Source: Gammaproteobacteria bacterium
GTDB lineage: Bacteria; Pseudomonadota; Gammaproteobacteria; Pseudomonadales; Pseudomonadaceae
NCBI GenBank assembly: GCA_012735335.1
Contig: JAAYHO010000198.1
Location: 1-5,231, forward strand
Direction: 5' to 3'
Length of the DNA: 5,231 nucleotides
Of this stretch, positions 1 to 5,231 are shown in pieces; within the stretch, counting starts at the first letter, position 1; each line of letters starts with the position of its first letter. Position numbers and translations under genes: made by a program. Below the pieces are notes generated by a model. The model saw only the letters and a list, made by a program, of their open reading frames with translations. It did not search any database and was not told where the DNA came from.

Positions 1-66
1 GGATTGCTCGCTGTAACAGGCTTGAGGTAAGGTCGAAGGCTCCTTTCTCAACTGTTTCGGGTCATC

Positions 67-1017
67 ATGCCAAGCAAACTGGACAGCCTTCGCCAACACA
101 CGCTGATTGTCGCCGATACCGGCGACATCGACGCCATTCGCACCCTGCAACCGGTAGACGCCACCACCAACCCTTCCCTGCTGCTCAAGGCGGCGCAACA
201 GCCGGAATACGCCGCGCTGCTGGATCAGGCGCTGCAGCAGGCTGCTGGCAGCTATCAGTTGATCAGCGATGCCGGTGATCATTTTGCCGTGGCGGTGGGC
301 AGCGAGATCGTCAAGCTGGTGCCCGGACGGGTGTCCACCGAGGTGGATGCACGCCTGTCCTTCGATCGTCAGGCCACCGTGGACAAGGCCCGCAAGCTGA
401 TCGAGCTGTATGAGCTGGCGGGGGTGACCCGGGATCGGGTGCTGATCAAGATCGCCGCTACCTGGGAGGGTATTCAGGCTGCGGCGGAGCTGGAGCGCGA
501 GGGCATCCAATGCAACCTGACCCTGCTGTTTTCCTTTGCCCAGGCCCAGGCCTGTGCCGATGCCGGGGTGTTTCTGATCTCGCCCTTTGTCGGGCGCATC
601 TACGATTGGTACAAACAGCACGAGGGCCGCGACTTCCAGGGCGCGGATGATCCCGGTGTGCAGTCGGTCTCGCGCATCTTCCGCTATTACAAGCAGCACA
701 TGTACGCCACCGTGGTGATGGGTGCCAGCTTCCGCAACCTGGGTCAGATCGAGGCGCTGTGCGGCTGTGATCGGCTGACCATCAGCCCGGCCCTGCTGCA
801 GCAACTGGCCGCCGAGTCCGGCCCGCTGGCGCCAGCGGCGCAGCTCACTCAGGCCAGTGAAGATTCGCAGCAGAGGCTGGATGAAGCCAGCTTCCGCTGG
901 GCGCATAACGAGGATGCCATGGCCACCGAGAAACTGGCCGAAGGCATCCGGGCGTTTGCCGTGGATCAGCGCAAGCTGGAGCAACTGCTGGAGGCGCGGG
1001 CCGCCTCAGCTGTCTGA
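67..1017 (+). CDS. tal: Transaldolase (TalB type)
   Basis: Cytosolic enzyme of the non-oxidative pentose phosphate pathway. It moves a dihydroxyacetone unit between sedoheptulose 7-phosphate and glyceraldehyde 3-phosphate through a Schiff base. The 316-residue protein is close to the usual 308-317 for the TalB class and aligns with E. coli TalB from the first residues ([10 protein letters not shown], then [10 protein letters not shown]), which fixes the ATG at 67 even though the sequence before it (cgggtcatc) has only a weak Shine-Dalgarno. Visible active-site residues are Asp17 (ADTGD), Glu92 (STEVDAR), the Schiff-base Lys128 (VLIKIAATW), Thr152 (CNLTLLF), Ser172 and Arg177 (SPFVGR), and Arg223 (ASFRNLG) for phosphate binding. 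The C-terminus runs about 8 residues past E. coli TalB with a low-complexity tail (EARAASAV). The 3' end overlaps the convergent STAS gene by 12 bp. The 66 bp upstream contain a short open frame stopping at 28-30, possibly the end of a preceding gene, but too short to identify. Confidence 0.98.
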   Translation: MPSKLDSLRQHTLIVADTGDIDAIRTLQPVDATTNPSLLLKAAQQPEYAALLDQALQQAAGSYQLISDAGDHFAVAVGSEIVKLVPGRVSTEVDARLSFDRQATVDKARKLIELYELAGVTRDRVLIKIAATWEGIQAAAELEREGIQCNLTLLFSFAQAQACADAGVFLISPFVGRIYDWYKQHEGRDFQGADDPGVQSVSRIFRYYKQHMYATVVMGASFRNLGQIEALCGCDRLTISPALLQQLAAESGPLAPAAQLTQASEDSQQRLDEASFRWAHNEDAMATEKLAEGIRAFAVDQRKLEQLLEARAASAV

Positions 1018-1494
1018 TTCGAGGCTGCAGACCAGGTCGGTAAAGGCGGTGCGGTTGTGCTCGTTGAGGCTCATCAGGATGCGGTGGGCTTCCAGCACCC
1101 GCGCCTTGACCAGCTCCTCGGACAGCAACTGCGGCGGCAGGTCGCGCAGCTCCGCAGCGGTCGGCGTGGACTCGGCAACGATATTGAACACCTGCTCGAA
1201 GCCCATACTCTGCAGCAGCCGCAGCATGTCCTGCCGGGTAGATACCAGGGTTGGCAGCAGGCCCGCTTTCTGCTGGGAAAGAATGGAGATCTTGGCCAGC
1301 AGACCGAGGGAGGTACTGTCGATATTGTCGGTCTCGGTCAGATCAATCGCGATGGATCTGAACTCCGGAGTGGCAAACACCTTGTCGATATAGGCATCCA
1401 GCGCGGCGCACAGGGTCAGGCGCACGTCACCGAGAAACTTGAGGATAAAGGTACCATCGGACTCAGCAAACTGAATCCTACCTGTGTTCATCAT
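1006..1494 (-). CDS. rssC: STAS-domain anti-sigma factor antagonist (RssC-like)
   Basis: Predicted cytosolic anti-anti-sigma protein of the SpoIIAA/RsbV class. Such proteins bind an anti-sigma factor or kinase when unphosphorylated and are switched by phosphorylation of one serine. The 162-residue product has the STAS domain at about residues 5-108. Its signature is [14 protein letters not shown], where Ser60 directly follows Asp59 as Ser58 follows Asp57 in SpoIIAA, so Ser60 is the likely phosphosite. A helical C-terminal extension (about 110-162) exceeds the roughly 110-residue minimal STAS protein and has no identified role. The first ATG (1492-1494) overlaps the stop of the upstream phosphatase gene as ATGA, with AGGAAG 5 nt before it. 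A second ATG follows immediately (1489-1491), 8 nt from the same site, so the start could be either. Pairing with a PP2C phosphatase implies that the phosphatase dephosphorylates this protein. The symbol follows the Pseudomonas naming I recall for this neighbour of rssB; the sigma factor controlled is inferred. Confidence 0.9.
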   Translation of the reverse strand: MMNTGRIQFAESDGTFILKFLGDVRLTLCAALDAYIDKVFATPEFRSIAIDLTETDNIDSTSLGLLAKISILSQQKAGLLPTLVSTRQDMLRLLQSMGFEQVFNIVAESTPTAAELRDLPPQLLSEELVKARVLEAHRILMSLNEHNRTAFTDLVCSLESDS

Positions 1495-2687
1495 TCCGGC
1501 TTCCTGCTCAACAGCATCACTGAGATATCATCCGGCATCACCTTCGCCTCCTCCAGCCCCAGCAGTCGCATGAAGCCCGGCAGACTGCCCTGTGCCTGCT
1601 CGACCAGCAGCGGTAAGTGTTCTTCCTTTTCTCTCAGGGTAGTACCTGCAAGGCAATCAAGCACACCGTCAGAACAGAGGATCAGGGAAAACGCCTGCGG
1701 CAGCGGCAGGTCGTGGTTTTCATATTCGGCATCTTCGAATAAACCCACCGGCAGCCCCTTGCCCTGCAGGTACTCGGCCTTGCCGTCAGCCACCAGCACC
1801 GGCAGCGGCAGGTGCCCGCCGATACTGTAGGTCAGGGTATTGCTGACTTCATCAATGATGCCGCCGAGCATGGTCACATGCTTGCCCAGGTTGCAACTGA
1901 TCAGACTGCGGTTGATATGCCCCAGCACGTCGGAGGGCTGGAAGGCAATCGGCCCCTCGCCCTGCAGCTTGCGCTGCTCATACAGCAGGCGGGTGGTCAT
2001 GAATTTCAGCAGCACGGTAACAAAGGCCGAGGAAGAACCATGGCCGGAGACATCGGCAAGGTAGAAGCCCAGTTGGGTATCGGAGATGCGGAAGTAATCG
2101 ACGAAGTCGCCGGACAGGTACAGCGAGGGGAGAATGCGGTGTTCGAAGTGAAACGGGCCACTGAGCCAGGGCGATGGCGGCAGCATGTTCAACTGTACCT
2201 GACGACCTGCTGCCTGATCGTCACGCAACTCGCGCAGGTGATTCTCCAACTCCAGATTGGCCTGTTCCAGGCGCTCGCGGATGCGCTGGTTCTCATTATG
2301 CAGGCGGGCCCGCTCCAGTGAACGGCGTACCGCATGCTCCAGCACTTCCAGATCATCCTGGGGACGGATCAGATAGTTGCTGGCACCCTGACGCAGGGCT
2401 TCGACCACATCGCCCATCACCCCGTCAGCGGAGATGACGATCACCGGCACAGTCGGCGCCTGCTCGGCGATCTGGCTGAGCAGATCGATACCGCTCAGGC
2501 TGGCGTCCTCGATCTGCAGGTCGCACAACACCAGCTCCGGGCGCTGCCCCGCTACCAGTGCCAACCCACCCCGGGCGCTACTGGCCTGCAGTACCTCAAA
2601 GCCACACTGTTCAAGATGAATCGCGATGCTGTGACGAACCTTATCGTCATCATCAATAACCAGCAAAGTGGTGCCAGGACGCTGCAT
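1491..2687 (-). CDS. rssB: Response regulator fused to PP2C/SpoIIE phosphatase (RssB-like)
   Basis: A 398-residue two-component output protein. The N-terminal receiver (about 6-120) shows the acidic cluster LVIDDDD (Asp12-Asp15), the phosphoacceptor Asp56 (LCDL) and switch Ser86 (VIVISADG). The position of the conserved Lys is Arg108 (NYLIRPQDD). A charged helical, probably coiled-coil linker spans about 122-165. A SpoIIE/PP2C domain (about 175-395) follows with the metal-binding motifs LSGDFVDYF (Asp194), ADVSGHG (Asp212), LCSDGV (Asp340) and PDDIS (Asp386/387). E. coli RssB, the sigma-S adaptor for ClpXP, has the same architecture with a degenerate phosphatase; the one here looks catalytically complete. 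By family logic it should dephosphorylate the STAS protein whose gene overlaps its stop by 4 bp, so the two are translationally coupled. The start is supported by TAGGGA 4-5 nt before the ATG (minus strand, bases 2692-2697) and a sensible receiver N-terminus. The cognate kinase is not in the window. Control of RpoS is inferred from the family, not shown by the sequence. Confidence 0.95.
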   Translation of the reverse strand: MQRPGTTLLVIDDDDKVRHSIAIHLEQCGFEVLQASSARGGLALVAGQRPELVLCDLQIEDASLSGIDLLSQIAEQAPTVPVIVISADGVMGDVVEALRQGASNYLIRPQDDLEVLEHAVRRSLERARLHNENQRIRERLEQANLELENHLRELRDDQAAGRQVQLNMLPPSPWLSGPFHFEHRILPSLYLSGDFVDYFRISDTQLGFYLADVSGHGSSSAFVTVLLKFMTTRLLYEQRKLQGEGPIAFQPSDVLGHINRSLISCNLGKHVTMLGGIIDEVSNTLTYSIGGHLPLPVLVADGKAEYLQGKGLPVGLFEDAEYENHDLPLPQAFSLILCSDGVLDCLAGTTLREKEEHLPLLVEQAQGSLPGFMRLLGLEEAKVMPDDISVMLLSRKPE

Positions 2688-2739
2688 ATATTCCCTACGT
2701 CAATGCCACAAGCCAGGCTGAGCTTGGCGGCCACAGGGG

Positions 2740-2768
2740 TTTATCAGAAGTCAGATTCGAGCTGACAA
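2740..2768 (-). promoter_or_regulatory. Candidate sigma-70 promoter for rssB-rssC
   Basis: On the minus strand, TTGTCA (2763-2768; 5 of 6 to the -35 consensus) lies exactly 17 nt from GATAAA (2740-2745; 4 of 6 to the -10 consensus). Transcription would start near 2733 and leave a leader of about 45 nt before the ATG at 2687. The 156-bp gap to mlaA leaves room for an independent promoter. Found by eye; read-through from mlaA is not excluded, because I see no convincing terminator in the gap. Confidence 0.4.
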
Positions 2769-2843
2769 TATGACGCGCCGACCGCTTGCCGACGCTTCAG
2801 GGGGCAGACATTACTCCCATCCGCCCCGACAGGCAACCTGCCC

Positions 2844-3572
2844 CTAGAACTCATCTTCTACCAGACCATCCCTGACCTTGTATTCACGATTCTGTAACCA
2901 GGCATTGCGGATGAAACGGTACTTGTCACCACGGATCAGCCGCTCCTGCGACAGCAGCCCGGCGCGGGTGTCCACCACATCCACCGCAGCGGCAGTATTG
3001 CGGCTGGGTACGTGGTCCATCTGCGCGCCGTAGTTGTATCCGGCCAGCCCTTCTGCGGCAAAGGCGCTGCCGTCACGCAGGGTGCTCGGGCCAAACAGCG
3101 GCAGCATCACATAGGGCCCGCTTTCCACGCCCCAGGCGCCGAGCGTCTGACCGAAGTCCTCATCGTTGCGTTGCAGCCCCATGCGGGTCGCCACATCGAA
3201 CACCCCGACCACGCCGATGGTGGTGTTCATCAGGAAGCGTGCCAGATCAACACCGGCATCCTCGATCTTGCCCTGCAGCACGTTGTTGATCAGATTCTTC
3301 GGCTCGCCGAGGTTGTTGAATACGTTGGTGACACCGTCATTCAGGAACTGGGGCATGACCCGATCGTAGCCCTTGGCAACCGGCTTCAGAGCGTAGGTGT
3401 CGAGGGTGTCATTGAAGCGAAAGACCGCACGGTTCACCGGCTCCCAGGGATCGGGGTTGTGCAGCTCCTCCCCGTAGAAATCATCATCGACTGCGGCCAC
3501 CGGGGTGATTACCATCAGCGCGAACATCCCAGCCAAAGCGCTGCGGGTCATGGCATGCGGTAATTTCATCAT
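2844..3572 (-). CDS. mlaA: MlaA/VacJ outer-membrane lipid asymmetry protein
   Basis: MlaA sits in the outer membrane with porins and removes mislocalised phospholipids from the outer leaflet, passing them to periplasmic MlaC and the inner-membrane MlaFEDB transporter. The 242-residue product carries family blocks: DPWEPVNRAVFRFND (41-55), ALKPVAKGYD (61-70), NVFNNLGEPKNLINNVLQG (83-101), RFLMNTTIGVVGVFD (112-126), EDFGQTLGAWG (138-148) and SGPYVMLPLFGPSTLRDG (151-168). The N-terminus is a signal peptide (basic start, hydrophobic core about 11-26). It has no lipobox cysteine: the end of the core reads VITPVAAVDDD, which suits signal peptidase I cleavage after Ala27, so this copy may not be lipidated as E. 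coli MlaA is. Starts at Met1 or Met2 (adjacent ATGs) are both possible; the ribosome site AAAGAG is weak. The mla transporter genes are not nearby, as expected, since mlaA is usually unlinked. It is divergent from the DUF4404 gene. Confidence 0.96.
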   Translation of the reverse strand: MMKLPHAMTRSALAGMFALMVITPVAAVDDDFYGEELHNPDPWEPVNRAVFRFNDTLDTYALKPVAKGYDRVMPQFLNDGVTNVFNNLGEPKNLINNVLQGKIEDAGVDLARFLMNTTIGVVGVFDVATRMGLQRNDEDFGQTLGAWGVESGPYVMLPLFGPSTLRDGSAFAAEGLAGYNYGAQMDHVPSRNTAAAVDVVDTRAGLLSQERLIRGDKYRFIRNAWLQNREYKVRDGLVEDEF

Positions 3573-3620
3573 TCAGTACTCTTTCAGGTTGTAGTCATGG
3601 CAAATGCTGCAAGGCTCGCC

Positions 3621-3626
3621 AGTATA
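3621..3626 (-). promoter_or_regulatory. Candidate -10 element for mlaA
   Basis: Minus-strand TATACT (5 of 6 to consensus) lies 48 nt upstream of the mlaA ATG within the divergent region. No good -35 sits 16-18 nt upstream; the hexamer at 17 nt is GGGTGA. It is therefore either an activator-dependent or alternative-sigma promoter, or a chance match. It is the best -10 candidate I found on this strand. Confidence 0.28.
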
Positions 3627-3731
3627 AGACAAAGCAGCCCCGCTCACCCGGGGTCCGATAGCGCTGATTGTCGAAGATGTGACCGCAGTAAACAAGCTCC
3701 CCGCATCGCACCGACAGCACCATTCAGGGTC

Positions 3732-3737
3732 TATAGT
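3732..3737 (+). promoter_or_regulatory. Candidate -10 element for the DUF4404 gene
   Basis: TATAGT (5 of 6 to consensus) lies 33 nt before the ATG at 3771. It is preceded by C, giving CTATAGT; a C just upstream of the -10 is favoured by sigma-S. A -35 resembling the consensus only appears as CCGACA (3711-3716) at a 15-nt spacing, too short for a standard sigma-70 promoter. The weak -35 is compatible with sigma-S dependence, but this remains a hypothesis. Confidence 0.35.
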
Positions 3738-3770
3738 GTAGTTACCACGCCCCGGAAACAGGAGCAGTCC

Positions 3771-4049
3771 ATGCCGGAACAACAACTCAGAGCCCAACTT
3801 GAAGCCCTGCAGCAGACACTGGACGATCCGGAGATCAGCCTCAGCGCAGAAGAACGCAGCTCGCTGGAGGAGCTGGCCAATCATATCGAGGCGCGGCTGC
3901 TGGTGCGGGAAGCCAACGAAGAAAGCCTGGCCGACCCCAGCCTGGTAGACGGGGTCAACCTGATGGTCGAAGAGCTCTCCGAACGCTACCCGACCCTGTC
4001 AGCCACGCTGCGCAATGTGGTGCAGACATTGTCGAATATGGGAATATGA
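3771..4049 (+). CDS. DUF4404 family small protein
   Basis: A 92-residue acidic, almost entirely helical protein with no signal peptide or membrane segment, so probably cytosolic. It begins MPEQQLRAQL and continues with leucine-spaced, coiled-coil-like segments (about 3-20 and 29-45). An ISLSAEERSSLEEL stretch (22-35) and a conserved-looking C-terminal helical block (about 58-90, VNLMVEELSERYPTLSATL) follow. Length and pattern fit the DUF4404 proteins of Pseudomonas; function is unknown and none is proposed. The frame is open upstream to an ATG at 3597, but the start at 3771 is chosen because AGGAG (3760-3764) lies 6 nt before it, the upstream translation looks like non-coding DNA, and the putative -10 at 3732 lies inside that extension. 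It is divergent from mlaA (198 bp) and convergent with queF (14 bp gap). Confidence 0.88.
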   Translation: MPEQQLRAQLEALQQTLDDPEISLSAEERSSLEELANHIEARLLVREANEESLADPSLVDGVNLMVEELSERYPTLSATLRNVVQTLSNMGI

Positions 4050-4063
4050 CGTGATGTATGCGC

Positions 4064-4897
4064 CTACTGCCGGGCCAGCCTCAGGTTATCCGGCATCCCC
4101 GCCTGGGTGGAGCGCCACGGGTTGATATCCAGCCCGCCCCGGCGCAGATAGCGCGCATACACACTCAACTCACAATCCACCCCAAGCAGCTTCTGCAGAT
4201 CGAGGAAGATGCGCTCCACACACTGCTCATGAAAATCCCCGTGCTGCCGGAAGGACACCAGGTAACGCAGCAGGCTGGCCCGGTCAATCGTCGGACCGGC
4301 GTAGCTGATCATGATGCTGGCCCAATCCGGCTGACCGGTTACCGGGCAGTTGGATTTGAGCAGATTGCTGTTGAGCGTTTCCCGCCGCTGCCCACCACCG
4401 CTGGCCAGCTGTAACAGCTCGGGGTTGTACTCGTAGGTATCGATGCGCACATCCAGATCATCCAGGCACTCACCCGGCAGCCGGGCAATGCCCTGAAGCT
4501 GCAGACGATGCATGTCCAGAATACGCACCATCACCGGCGTCTGGGCGGCGACGCTCAGGTCGGACTCCAGGGTACGCAGTACTTCGGAGCGGTCGCTGAA
4601 AACCGTCTGGTTGAGGGAGTTCAGATACAGTTTGAAGGATTTGGATTCGACGATGCGGGCGGTGGCGGTCAGCGGGAAGATGAACTCGACGGCGGCCACT
4701 TCCGGCTTGCCGGACGGCGTCAGCCAGGAAACCTCATAGCTGTTCCACACATCAGCACCCTTGAACGGCAGTTGCTCAGGCTTCAGCCCCAGCCCTTCCC
4801 AGATGGGTTGACGTGGCATTGGATAAAGCAGTGAGGGGGTGTAGACCCCGCTGTATTCGCTGGATTTTCCCAGGGGCGACTGGTCTGCCGGATGCAT
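4064..4897 (-). CDS. queF: NADPH-dependent 7-cyano-7-deazaguanine reductase (long form)
   Basis: QueF reduces the nitrile preQ0 to the amine preQ1 with two NADPH, a cytosolic step of queuosine tRNA-modification synthesis. The 277-residue protein is the long, two-T-fold-domain form typified by E. coli YqcD (282 residues). Visible signatures: the QueF motif ESKSFKLYLNS (84-94), catalytic Cys184 in KSNCPVTGQPD, catalytic Asp191, and the substrate-binding pair His223-Glu224 (DFHEQCVERIF). The N-terminal SPLGKSSEY and C-terminal RGGLDINPWRS are also typical. The frame is open to an ATG at 4957, giving 20 more residues, but the start at 4897 (MHPADQSPLG) matches the family and has a strong ribosome site 8 nt upstream, whereas the longer start falls in a hairpin loop. 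No preQ1 riboswitch aptamer could be recognised in the leader. The stop is 14 bp from that of the convergent DUF4404 gene. Confidence 0.97.
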   Translation of the reverse strand: MHPADQSPLGKSSEYSGVYTPSLLYPMPRQPIWEGLGLKPEQLPFKGADVWNSYEVSWLTPSGKPEVAAVEFIFPLTATARIVESKSFKLYLNSLNQTVFSDRSEVLRTLESDLSVAAQTPVMVRILDMHRLQLQGIARLPGECLDDLDVRIDTYEYNPELLQLASGGGQRRETLNSNLLKSNCPVTGQPDWASIMISYAGPTIDRASLLRYLVSFRQHGDFHEQCVERIFLDLQKLLGVDCELSVYARYLRRGGLDINPWRSTQAGMPDNLRLARQ

Positions 4898-4905
4898 CTG
4901 CGGAT

Positions 4906-4914
4906 CTCCTTCCT
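4906..4914 (-). promoter_or_regulatory. Ribosome binding site deciding the queF start
   Basis: Minus-strand AGGAAGGAG, an excellent Shine-Dalgarno match, ends 8 nt before the ATG at 4895-4897. It supports the 277-residue QueF over the 20-residue longer reading from 4957. Confidence 0.85.
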
Positions 4915-4944
4915 GTGAGGCCTGCAAGCATACCTTCAATGGAG

Positions 4945-4964
4945 TGCCGGGTTCCATCCCGGCA
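4945..4964. repeat. Perfect 7-bp hairpin in the queF leader
   Basis: TGCCGGG (4945-4951) and CCCGGCA (4958-4964) form a perfect 7-bp GC-rich stem around a 6-nt loop (TTCCAT). It lies about 30 nt upstream of the queF ribosome site. No run of T follows on either strand, so it is not a standard intrinsic terminator. It could shape the queF leader mRNA or stabilise its end; the role is unknown. Confidence 0.6.
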
Positions 4965-5006
4965 ATTGGGGTTTGCAGCCGGCACGCTGTGCGAGATGAA
5001 GCTCAA

Positions 5007-5104
5007 TCTGGGAGGGACGAGCACCAGCTCGTCCAATGGACTGACGGAGAGTACGGTGAGAAGGGCGGGCTCCGCTCATCGAGCTGGTGCTCGACGTTCC
5101 CAGA
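5007..5104. repeat. REP-like inverted doublet (REPIN/BIME-type candidate)
   Basis: Two 25-nt arms (5007-5031 and 5080-5104) are inverted copies matching at 22 of 25 positions around a 48-bp centre. Each arm starts CTGGGA (reading inward) and carries its own hairpin with loop ACCA: an 8-bp perfect stem at 5015-5034 and a 6-bp perfect stem at 5079-5094. One difference between the copies is compensated: the pair flanking the shared CGAGC/GCTCG stem is A-T in the left copy and T-A in the right. A head tetramer-like motif, a hairpin per unit and inverted pairing match the layout of REP doublets seen in Pseudomonas intergenic regions. No RAYT transposase gene is in the window. The element lies between queF and the preceding same-strand gene, where it could limit or process read-through. 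Confidence 0.7.
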
Positions 5105-5122
5105 GGTGCCCGACGCTCCCAG
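5105..5122. repeat. Truncated third REP-like unit
   Basis: On the minus strand this reads CTGGGAGCGTCGGGCACC and matches the first 18 nt of the adjacent right-hand unit at 16 of 18 positions, in the same orientation and offset by 19 nt. It stops before the 3' half of the hairpin, so it cannot fold like the full units. It looks like a partial tandem duplication or a decayed unit. Confidence 0.6.
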
Positions 5123-5164
5123 GAGGCCGTGCACTCCATGATTACTTACAGGCGGGGGTTTACA

Positions 5165-5231
5165 CTACTGCCGCAGCCCAGTGCCGCGCACCAGCAGGCG
5201 GTAGCTGAACAGGTACAGCCCTACTACAAAC
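5165..5231 (-). CDS. C-terminal end of an unidentified membrane-protein-like gene (partial)
   Basis: Reading in from the right edge on the minus strand, 21 codons are open before a TAG at 5165-5167. They give FVVGLYLFSYRLLVRGTGLRQ, a hydrophobic segment followed by a basic, polar tail, as in the last transmembrane helix of an integral membrane protein with a cytoplasmic end. Third positions are GC-rich, as in the neighbouring genes. ABC-2 type permeases often end in this style, but the fragment is too short to assign a family. The gene would be upstream of queF on the same strand, separated by 267 bp containing the REP-like element. Confidence 0.5.
   Translation of the reverse strand, partial: FVVGLYLFSYRLLVRGTGLRQ

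Larger units (their letters stand above)
4898..5164. other. Structured non-coding region upstream of queF
   Basis: This 267-bp gap holds the queF ribosome site, a 7-bp hairpin and the REP-like cluster described separately. Several short open frames cross it on both strands, but none has a ribosome site, a family-like composition or independence from the repeats. No convincing sigma-70 promoter for queF was found by eye, and no preQ1-I or preQ1-II aptamer pattern was seen. Confidence 0.6.

Noticed and set aside
1..30. Short open frame ending in TAA at 28-30 as the tail of a gene upstream of tal
   Set aside because: Nine codons give no recognisable sequence and other frames are equally possible.
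1057..1830. Long plus-strand open frame opposite rssC and rssB (and similar ones opposite rssB, mlaA and queF)
   Set aside because: Antisense shadows produced by high-GC codon bias; the minus-strand proteins carry clear family motifs and these do not.
2801..2844. Inverted repeat GGGGCAG / CTGCCCC after mlaA as a terminator
   Set aside because: The 7-bp arms are 30 nt apart and no T-run follows on the minus strand; a weak structure at best.
3638..3653. CCCCG / CGGGG hairpin in the mlaA-DUF4404 divergent region
   Set aside because: Only 5 bp, in a GC-rich context between two promoters; no T-run and no reason for a terminator there.
3597..3770. In-frame upstream extension of the DUF4404 gene to an ATG at 3597
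   Set aside because: The extra 58 residues look like translated non-coding DNA, contain the likely -10, and lack a ribosome site; AGGAG directly precedes the ATG at 3771.
4898..4957. 20-residue N-terminal extension of QueF
   Set aside because: It does not fit the family N-terminus, and the strong ribosome site at 4906-4914 points to the ATG at 4897.
5007..5122. CRISPR array
   Set aside because: The repeats are few, mostly inverted and self-complementary, with no regular spacers and no cas genes.
4939..5139. 9-bp inverted repeat (ATGGAGTGC / GCACTCCAT) bounding a 201-bp segment, as the ends of a miniature transposable element
   Set aside because: The match does not extend, there is no flanking target-site duplication, and a 9-bp match is plausible by chance in a repeat-rich region. 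Worth remembering only if the same ends recur in the genome.

Overview
The window looks like a chromosomal segment of a gammaproteobacterium in Pseudomonas sensu lato. This rests on high GC, the family assignments of the proteins, and a gene order (transaldolase, STAS protein, receiver-phosphatase, MlaA, DUF4404, QueF) that I recall from Pseudomonas genomes around tal-vacJ-queF. The last point is memory and was not checked here. The species cannot be fixed from the sequence; a compact-genome relative such as Halopseudomonas is possible, but that is a guess.

Layout from left to right. Bases 67-1017 (+) encode transaldolase (tal). Its end overlaps convergently with a minus-strand pair: a STAS anti-sigma-factor antagonist (1006-1494, rssC-like) lying downstream of, and overlapping by ATGA, a receiver-PP2C phosphatase response regulator (1491-2687, rssB-like). 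Upstream of that pair on the same strand is mlaA/vacJ (2844-3572), for outer-membrane lipid asymmetry. A 198-bp divergent region follows, then a small DUF4404 protein (3771-4049, +), and then queF (4064-4897, -), the nitrile reductase of queuosine biosynthesis, which converges on the DUF4404 gene with only 14 bp between. The right end is a 267-bp non-coding stretch (4898-5164) with strong inverted-repeat structure. It is followed by the last 21 codons of an unidentified membrane-protein-like gene (-).

Functionally, rssB and rssC form a partner-switch module. A receiver domain should control a PP2C phosphatase whose likely substrate is the phosphorylated STAS protein encoded next to it; the family link to RssB points to sigma-S control. 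The other genes are housekeeping: pentose phosphate pathway, outer-membrane lipid retrograde transport and tRNA modification.

No clearly novel multi-gene system is visible. The most unusual signal is the structured element at 5007-5122. It holds two REP-like units in inverted orientation, each a hairpin with the same loop, with a compensatory base-pair swap between the copies, plus a truncated third copy. Other points worth a second look are an Arg in place of the receiver's conserved Lys in RssB, a complete set of PP2C metal-binding aspartates in the same protein, and an MlaA with no lipobox cysteine.
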